DNA of 64,000 nucleotides, taken from assembly GCA_905233945.1 (NCBI GenBank), contig CAJOFY010000001.1, positions 124,976 to 188,975 on the forward strand, written 5' to 3'. The translations under genes and the position numbers were made by a program. Shown one piece after another: positions 59,160 to 64,000 of the stretch. The notes below the pieces were generated by a model, which ran no database searches, was not told where the DNA came from, and saw only the letters and a list, made by a program, of their open reading frames with translations. Positions within the stretch are counted from its first letter, which is position 1. Each line of letters starts with the position of its first letter. The stretch is from an uncultured bacterium. GTDB lineage: Bacteria > UBP6 > UBA1177.

Positions 59160-60350
59160 TTAGGAATTGTGAAGATGATCATGCCCGATTTCGACTTTCC
59201 CGTCGCCGAATCTTATTTCAAAAGGCGATTTAGGTTCAAGTTCAACGCTCTTTTTGACGGTTTTTCCGTTCTGCGAAACGATGGCGAAGCCTCTTTGCAG
59301 CGGGGAGAGCGGGTTCACCATTTCAAGTTGCTTTTCGAGTTCGGAAAGTTCGGCGTTTTTTCTATTCAAAAGTTCTTTTAGTGTCGTTTCGGCGCGGAAC
59401 ATCAGCTTTTCGGTGCGGTGAAGGATGTCGTTTATGATCTCTTTCGGGTTCTTGAGCGACAGTGTTAGGTTGTCGAGGCGCATGAACTTCGAGAAAAGGA
59501 TGTTTTCGGCCTGTTTTTTCATGAGATGGAGTGAATGGTCGATGTTCTGCGTTATTTCCGAGCTGTCGGGGAATATTAGTTCTGCCGCTGCGCTGGGTGT
59601 TGCTACTGAGAAACTTGCCGCAAGATCAAGTATTGTGGAATCTGTTTCGTGTCCTACCGCGCTGACGACCGGTTTTTCGCACTTTATGACGGCACGGGCC
59701 AGTTCTTCGGAGTTGAATGGCTCAAGATCCTCTTTCGAGCCGCCGCCGCGGCCTACGATTATGACTTCGACTTCTTCAAGTTTTGAAAGTCTTTCAAATG
59801 CCGCTATTATGCTTGCAGGTGCCTCTTTGCCCTGGACCAATGCTGGGGAGAGAACGATCTCGGCTGCTGGAAAACGCTTTCTTGAAACTCTGATTATGTC
59901 GTGTATCGCGGCTCCGCTTTCGGCCGTGACTACTCCGATCGTTGCCGGATATTCGGGAAGCGGTTTTTTGTGAACTGCGTCGAAAACTCCCTCTTTCTGG
60001 AGCTTTTCCTTGAGCATTTTGAGCTGCATCGCCGCCAAACCTTCGCCGAAAGGAACGATGAGAGAGGCGACAAGGGTTATCTCCGTGCGCGGCTCGTAGA
60101 CTGAAATCCTGCCGTAAACAACGTATTCGGCGTCGTTTTTGATCTCGACGCGGTTCATTTTCTGCTGGTTTTTGAAAAGGGCGCACTTGATCTGGGCGTC
60201 GTTATCCTTCAAGGTGAAGTAGATGTGGCCGGAATATGCGCGTGTCAGGTTGCTTATCTCGCCGCGCAGCGCGACAAATCCGAAAGCTCCTTCGACCGCA
60301 TTTTTAAGGTCGCGTACAAAAGCCGATACCGGAACGACGATTTCCTGCAT
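59160..60350 (-). CDS. xseA: Exodeoxyribonuclease VII large subunit
   Basis: 396 residues from the ATG at 60350 after GAGGTG. The N-terminal OB-fold reads LRGEISNLTRAYSGHIYFTLKDNDAQIKCALFKNQ. The catalytic core has FPAAEIVLSPALVQGKEAPASIIAAFERL and VIIVGRGGGSKEDLEPFNSEELARAVIKCEKPVVSAVGHETDSTILDLAASFSVATPSAAAELIFP. A helical C-terminal region follows. The enzyme degrades single-stranded DNA in mismatch repair and damage processing with XseB, whose gene is not in the window. It starts eight bases after cvpA. Confidence 0.95.
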   Translation of the reverse strand: MQEIVVPVSAFVRDLKNAVEGAFGFVALRGEISNLTRAYSGHIYFTLKDNDAQIKCALFKNQQKMNRVEIKNDAEYVVYGRISVYEPRTEITLVASLIVPFGEGLAAMQLKMLKEKLQKEGVFDAVHKKPLPEYPATIGVVTAESGAAIHDIIRVSRKRFPAAEIVLSPALVQGKEAPASIIAAFERLSKLEEVEVIIVGRGGGSKEDLEPFNSEELARAVIKCEKPVVSAVGHETDSTILDLAASFSVATPSAAAELIFPDSSEITQNIDHSLHLMKKQAENILFSKFMRLDNLTLSLKNPKEIINDILHRTEKLMFRAETTLKELLNRKNAELSELEKQLEMVNPLSPLQRGFAIVSQNGKTVKKSVELEPKSPFEIRFGDGKVEIGHDHLHNS

Positions 60351-60358
60351 GATCACCT

Positions 60359-60832
60359 CTATTGAAAGAATAAAAGTCCGGTTTTATCCAGAGTTATCTT
60401 GACGACCGCATAGAGGACCGAATCTTCGGTATAAGGCTTCAACTCTGTGAAAATATTGTGTTTTACGAGCGAATCGAAGATGTAGATCATCACGAAAATA
60501 ATGGATAAACCTTTGAGAAATCCGAAAACTATTCCCAGAGTCTTGTTTGTTTTGCCGAGAGCTCCTTCTTTTTCTTTGATGAGGTCGCGGAGAACGAAAA
60601 ATAGGATCTTGTAGATGAGGAAATAGGAGACAATGAAAGTGAAAATGTAGAAAGTCGTGTAGAATTTAGGCCCTGCGAGTTCCTGCATCGCGCTTTCAAG
60701 CGACGGGATCTTTAAAGCTGCAAAGATCACGGCAAATATTATGAGTTTGAAAATTTCCTTGAAACCGCCGCCGAGGTATCCGGCAACCATCGCAAGAAGA
60801 ATAAAAACCGCTAAAATTATATCCAAAGTCAT
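60359..60832 (-). CDS. CvpA-family membrane protein
   Basis: 157 residues from the ATG at 60832 after GGAGG; the ORF track begins 27 codons earlier, in the upstream promoter. Four hydrophobic segments are visible, starting LDIILAVFILLAMVAGYLGGGFKEIFKLIIFAVIFAALKI, then YTTFYIFTFIVSYFLIYKILFFVLRDLI and LGKTNKTLGIVFGFLKGLSIIFVMIYIFDSLV. This matches CvpA, first found with colicin V production and now linked to membrane integrity. It is co-transcribed with xseA. Confidence 0.82.
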   Translation of the reverse strand: MTLDIILAVFILLAMVAGYLGGGFKEIFKLIIFAVIFAALKIPSLESAMQELAGPKFYTTFYIFTFIVSYFLIYKILFFVLRDLIKEKEGALGKTNKTLGIVFGFLKGLSIIFVMIYIFDSLVKHNIFTELKPYTEDSVLYAVVKITLDKTGLLFFQ

Positions 60833-60903
60833 TGTTTCCTCCGTCAAAAAACGGCTGATAATAGCAGAAAAATTCGTAAAATTAATTTTTTGGAAAATTT
60901 TTC

Positions 60904-60931
60904 TTGACATCAAAACCGATTTGGATACTAT
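60904..60931 (+). promoter_or_regulatory. tRNA-Phe promoter
   Basis: TTGACA at 60904-60909, a 16-base spacer, and TACTAT at 60926-60931, followed by GCCGCCCG, a GC-rich discriminator. It lies 13 bases before the tRNA and points away from the divergent cvpA. Confidence 0.7.
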
Positions 60932-60944
60932 GCCGCCCGTTGGT

Positions 60945-61020
60945 GCCCAGGTAGCTCAGTCGGTAGAGCAGGGGACTGAAAATCCCCGTGTGGGCAGTTC
61001 GATTCTGTCCCTGGGCACCA
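60945..61020 (+). tRNA. tRNA-Phe (GAA anticodon)
   Basis: A 76-base cloverleaf: acceptor GCCCAGG with CCTGGGC, D-arm GCTCAGTCGGTAGAGC, anticodon stem GGGGA/TCCCC around CTGAAAA (anticodon GAA), T-arm with AGTTCGATTCT. The discriminator A and CCA are encoded. It closely resembles E. coli tRNA-Phe. No duplicated 3' end is seen downstream, so I find no evidence of integration into the tRNA itself. Confidence 0.97.
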
Positions 61021-61106
61021 CCTTTCCCGATGATTTCCCCGACAGTATTTTTAAGATAATTACTGAAACTGATAAGTTTTGGTCTCTTTTCACCGCTTAA
61101 TCTTCC

Positions 61107-61150
61107 TTGACATTTGTAAACTTAAATGTAAAATACTTTACAAACAAGTT
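61107..61150 (+). promoter_or_regulatory. Promoter and operator-like repeat of the DUF3990 module
   Basis: TTGACA at 61107-61112, a 16-base spacer and TAAAAT at 61129-61134. Overlapping it is TTTGTAAA ... TTTACAAA, an inverted repeat, inside the 34-base segment 61117-61150. Thirty of 34 bases of that segment recur at 62499-62532 inside the second gene. The HTH protein encoded next is the likely binder. Confidence 0.6.
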
Positions 61151-61168
61151 TTTTGGGTGGTCGAAAAA

Positions 61169-62029
61169 ATGGATAGTTTCAGAACGGCAGAAGACATTGC
61201 GGCGGTAAAAGAACTGCTTGGGATTTCATCGGATGAATTTGCAAAAAAAATTGGAGTTTCCCGCGTTACTTTGAGTAAATGGCTCACAGGAAAAAGCGAA
61301 ATCAGCGAAATTAATACAACGGCTTTTTACGATTTTGCTTTCAATGCAGGAATACGGCTGAACAAAATAAAAGAACAGCTCTACAAGGAAGAACTTTCAG
61401 AAAAAGGTCATGTCGCTCTTTTCCACGGCTCGAAAAACGGGATAGAGGGAAAGATCGAACTTACAAAATCAAAGAAAAGCAATGATTTCGGAGCTGGTTT
61501 TTACTGCGGAGAAAACCTTGAACAGTCGGCGATGTTCGTTGCCGGATTTCCCGATTCCTCTCTTTACATTTTTGATTTTGACACAAAAGGTTTGAAGAGG
61601 CGCGTTTTCGGGGTATCGAACGAATGGATGCTTGCCATTGCTTACTTCAGAAACCGGCTCGGCGGGTTCGCTTCTTCAAAAATCATAAGATCCCTGCTTG
61701 ATTCGATCAATGATGCCGACTATATAGTGGCACCGATCGCAGACAACCGGATGTTTGAAATAATAGACAGTTTCATAGACGGAGAAATAACGGATCAGCA
61801 GTGTATGCACTCGCTTTCTGCCACCAATTTGGGAAATCAGTATGTTCTTGTTTCGGAAAAAGCACTGGAACAGCTCACTATGCTGGAGAAATGTTTCCTT
61901 GCACAGCCTGAAAAGGAGTTCTATCTCGATTCAAGAAAAGAATCTGTCGGGATAAATCTCGATAAAGTCAGGATGGCGCGCAGACAGTACAGAGGAAAAG
62001 GAAAATATATAGAGGAGCTTTTAAAATGA
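61169..62029 (+). CDS. HTH-DUF3990 protein, toxin-antitoxin-like
   Basis: 286 residues from the ATG at 61169; the longer ORF-track start passes through the promoter. The N-terminal HTH reads VKELLGISSDEFAKKIGVSRVTLSKWLTGKSEI. The DUF3990 domain (about 75-220) has VALFHGSKNGIEGKIELTKSKKSNDFGAGFYCGENLEQSAMFVAGF, the HGS...DFGxGFY pattern. Its His and Tyr match the H-Y part of ADP-ribosyltransferase-like folds, so an NAD-dependent modifying activity is possible but unproven. The stop overlaps the next start by four bases. The whole is a two-gene module 148 bases from tRNA-Phe. Confidence 0.78.
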   Translation: MDSFRTAEDIAAVKELLGISSDEFAKKIGVSRVTLSKWLTGKSEISEINTTAFYDFAFNAGIRLNKIKEQLYKEELSEKGHVALFHGSKNGIEGKIELTKSKKSNDFGAGFYCGENLEQSAMFVAGFPDSSLYIFDFDTKGLKRRVFGVSNEWMLAIAYFRNRLGGFASSKIIRSLLDSINDADYIVAPIADNRMFEIIDSFIDGEITDQQCMHSLSATNLGNQYVLVSEKALEQLTMLEKCFLAQPEKEFYLDSRKESVGINLDKVRMARRQYRGKGKYIEELLK

Positions 62030-62577
62030 GGGATTTTGACGAATACGGGTTGAGTATGTGCCGCTATCAGGGCGAGCTTTTTGCAGAGTCATTGAAGTAT
62101 GTGGCGTGCAGCACGCCGGTGTTTCTGCGCAGATTCATGTATTCGCAAACCGCGGCAAGAATGGACGGAAATGGATTTATGTTCGAATCACTGTCCGTTG
62201 AGGATGCTATCGGTGAGATTGAAAGGGAATTCGGTAAAAGCGGATACGGAAAAATCAAATACGGCAGAGAAGAACTTTACTGGATCGGCTATATTTACCG
62301 CTACTGGGCATATACCGAAGGAACAAGCAGCAAAAACATTTACAAACTGGTAAAACCTGACGAATTGCGACAACTTTATGTCCCTTATCACTCTCTTGAT
62401 CCCGCTGCTGCTGTCGAGAGAATCAAAGAAGCTAAAGGTTTTGAAGAGAGCAGTTTAATCAAGAGAGGAGTCGAAATACTGAAACGGATAAGGTATGATA
62501 AACTTAAATGTAAAGAAGTTTGCAAACAAGTTGCGGAAGCTGAAAGCCGATATGTTCCTCTAATTCCCGAAAAATGA
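62026..62577 (+). CDS. Partner protein of the HTH-DUF3990 module
   Basis: 183 residues, ATG overlapping the upstream stop. It has no membrane segment. The core reads CSTPVFLRRFMYSQTAARMD, VEDAIGEIEREFGKSGYGKIKYGREELYWIGYIYRYWAYTEGTSSKNIYKLVKPDELRQLYVPYHSLDPAAAVERI. From memory this pattern is often found beside HTH-DUF3990 genes in gut bacteria, so a conserved pair is likely. Which member is toxin and which antitoxin is not known. Its last 18 bases overlap the convergent AAA+ gene, and it contains the second copy of the 34-base repeat. Confidence 0.75.
   Translation: MRDFDEYGLSMCRYQGELFAESLKYVACSTPVFLRRFMYSQTAARMDGNGFMFESLSVEDAIGEIEREFGKSGYGKIKYGREELYWIGYIYRYWAYTEGTSSKNIYKLVKPDELRQLYVPYHSLDPAAAVERIKEAKGFEESSLIKRGVEILKRIRYDKLKCKEVCKQVAEAESRYVPLIPEK
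62499..62532 (+). repeat. 34-bp imperfect direct repeat, downstream copy
   Basis: TAAACTTAAATGTAAA then a short variable stretch, then CAAACAAGTT. It differs from 61117-61150 at 4 of 34 positions. Both copies read KLKCK...KQV in the local frame, and this one lies in the coding sequence of the partner protein. Confidence 0.85.
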
Positions 62578-63888
62578 CTCGATTTTTCTGTTGCCGGAAG
62601 CGTTTCTTGCGCGGTTTCTCGACCAGATCCTGAGTTCTTTGATGTTTTCTTCGTAGGTTTTTGAAAGGGGAACTGTTCTGCGCAGGATTTCTTCGAGGAT
62701 TTTCTGCGTCAGTTCGCAGTTTCTTGAATATGCCGTGATGAGTGAGTCGATTACGACCTGCTCGATCTCGGCTCCGCTGAAGCCTTCTGAGTTGTAAGCC
62801 AATTTGTCTGTGTCGAAATCTTCGGGATTGCGGCCTCTTTTTTTGAGGTGGATCTTGTAGATCTCCTCGCGCTCGGGTTTTGATGGAAGGTCAACAAAGA
62901 ATATCTCGTCGAAACGCCCTTTTCTCAGAAGTTCCGGCGGCAGGAGCGAAACTCTGTTTGCCGTTGCGACAAGGAAAACGGGCTCCTTTTTCTCCTGCAT
63001 CCAGGTCATAAGCCAGCCTAAAACTCTGCGTATTTCGGCACCTTCGCCTTCCTGCGAAAGAGCTTTTTCGATTTCGTCTATCCAGAGAACTACAGGGGCG
63101 AAACCTTCGATCGTAGCGATTGCCGATTTCAGAAGTTCTTCAACGCTCTGTCCTTTTCTGAAAAGGTTGATGAAGTCGAGCCTGACGAGCGGGAAGTTCC
63201 AGATATTCGAAATGACTTTGCTTGTGAGCGATTTTCCGCAGCCCTGCACACCGAGCATGAGCATTCCTTTCGGGAGCGGGATCCCGAATTTGCGGGCTTC
63301 GTCGGAAAAGTTGCCGCGTCTTTCGATTATCCACTGCTTCAGCTCTTCGTAGCCGCCGATGCCTGAAATTCCGTCATCGACATTGATGACTTCGAGAATT
63401 TCGTTCTGCATGAGGAGACTGCGTTTCGATTCAAGAACGTATTCGACAGCCTTGGTTTCTTCAAGTTTCGAAGCATCGTGCAGAAGTTCGTCGATCCTTG
63501 AGAAGGGAAAGCCTTTCAGGTTTTCGCGGATCGTGTTTTTCGTGCTTTCCGAAAAGGGAAGTCTGCTGATTTTTTCAGAAAATATCGAAAGGTCGGGTTT
63601 TAATGTCTCTATCGCGGCGTAGCGCATGATCGCAGGGGAAAGGGCAGCTTCGCGGCAGAAAAGCGTTATCTCGGAAGTGCTTCCTTCAAGCGTTTCAAGC
63701 AGAGTGACGGCACGAGAATCGTTGTCGAAAAGGTATTCGCCGTAAGCGATGCTGAAATTTTTGTTCTGCCTTATGAAACCGAGGATCTGTGCGAAAAACT
63801 CCTCTTTTGAAGCGGCATTCCACGAAAGTTTGTCCTTTCTCTCCTTGATGTAGAAAAGCGGATCGTCGCAAATAATGACTTTTAACAT
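62560..63888 (-). CDS. AAA+ ATPase, Ycf46-like
   Basis: 442 residues from the ATG at 63888 after CGGAGG, in place of the ORF-track start ten codons earlier. The N-terminal 200 residues lack known motifs (DDPLFYIKERKDKLSWNAASKEEFFAQIL, LEETKAVEYVLESKRSLLMQNEILEVINVDD). The AAA+ module follows: Walker A LGVQGCGKSLTSKVI near 223, Walker B VVLWIDEIEKALSQ, sensor 1 FLVATANRVSLLPPELLRKGRFDEIFFVDLP with an arginine finger, and a C-terminal GFSGAEIEQVVIDSL. This is the Ycf46 group found widely in bacteria, role unclear. It is convergent with and overlaps the DUF3990 module. Confidence 0.84.
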   Translation of the reverse strand: MLKVIICDDPLFYIKERKDKLSWNAASKEEFFAQILGFIRQNKNFSIAYGEYLFDNDSRAVTLLETLEGSTSEITLFCREAALSPAIMRYAAIETLKPDLSIFSEKISRLPFSESTKNTIRENLKGFPFSRIDELLHDASKLEETKAVEYVLESKRSLLMQNEILEVINVDDGISGIGGYEELKQWIIERRGNFSDEARKFGIPLPKGMLMLGVQGCGKSLTSKVISNIWNFPLVRLDFINLFRKGQSVEELLKSAIATIEGFAPVVLWIDEIEKALSQEGEGAEIRRVLGWLMTWMQEKKEPVFLVATANRVSLLPPELLRKGRFDEIFFVDLPSKPEREEIYKIHLKKRGRNPEDFDTDKLAYNSEGFSGAEIEQVVIDSLITAYSRNCELTQKILEEILRRTVPLSKTYEENIKELRIWSRNRARNASGNRKIESFFGN

Positions 63889-64000
63889 CGAAACCTCCGA
63901 AATAACTGAAAAACGCAATATTTTAAAGGAAAATAAGGAAAAGGCAAAAAAATGAAATCTTGAATTTAGAAAAAAAATCGTTAAAATACTGCGTTTTTTT

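Noticed and set aside
60945-61020. tRNA-Phe as an integrated-element attachment site
   Set aside because: The 3' end of the tRNA is not repeated within the following 3 kb, and no integrase gene is present.

Overview
The window looks like chromosome from an uncultured Gram-negative bacterium of moderate GC. Outer-membrane and periplasmic hardware is present: a TolC-like protein, an MlaC-like protein, a PBP4-type DD-peptidase and about a dozen predicted lipoproteins. Several traits recall Myxococcota, Bradymonadales or other deltaproteobacteria-like lineages: DUF4388 next to a TPR/zinc-ribbon membrane protein, a von Willebrand A lipoprotein with thrombospondin type-3-like calcium repeats, the CxPxCxGKxCGxDGCGG module, DUF1566 and DUF6273 lipoproteins with long Asp/Glu/Ser linkers, and a separate methylmalonyl-CoA mutase catalytic subunit. 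The placement is inference from protein style; no rRNA gene is present. The three tRNA genes encode their CCA ends. Promoters look like TTGAC(T/A)-16/17-TATAAT, and most starts follow a GGAGG.

Layout. 1-8.4 kb: tail of a lipoprotein, tRNA-Glu and tRNA-Gln, a cluster of secreted proteins and lipoproteins, a Lon-family protease with a small coupled partner, and the vWA lipoprotein. 8.5-13.1 kb: an unusual four-gene minus-strand operon of a degenerate PEP-carboxykinase homologue that has lost its catalytic motifs, a basic Pro/Glu/Lys-rich protein carrying an in-frame 28-bp perfect palindrome, DacB, and an unknown protein. 13.1-15.9 kb: DUF4388 plus TPR/zinc-ribbon membrane pair. 16-31.7 kb: argF, a MATE transporter, gdhA with a palindromic operator inside its promoter, an MFS/POT-like transporter, an M50-like membrane protein, a GT39 glycosyltransferase with a TlpA-type thioredoxin, a WYL regulator, a transglutaminase, greA and recG.

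31.7-47.6 kb: surface and lipoprotein region with DUF6273 and DUF1566 lipoproteins (two broken by apparent single-base deletions), a zinc-finger protein, methylmalonyl-CoA mutase, two tandem arylsulfotransferase-like lipoproteins, endonuclease I with a lipoprotein glutathione peroxidase, and a repeat-rich acidic lipoprotein. 47.8-51.1 kb: rimO, then rpsB-tsf with a structured leader and a terminator lying inside the next gene. 51.1-57.4 kb: TolC-like, MlaC-like, queH, a small membrane protein, a fused MalE-MalF protein and an MBL-fold lipoprotein. 57.5-64 kb: an S24-type repressor without its serine, a 43-codon membrane protein coupled to purQ, xseA, cvpA, tRNA-Phe, a two-gene HTH-DUF3990 toxin-antitoxin-like module bounded by an imperfect 34-bp direct repeat, and a Ycf46-like AAA+ ATPase.

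The most promising leads are the catalytically dead PEPCK homologue in a cell-wall operon, the DUF3990 module with its repeat pair, the gdhA operator, the rpsB leader, and the two frameshifted lipoprotein genes.
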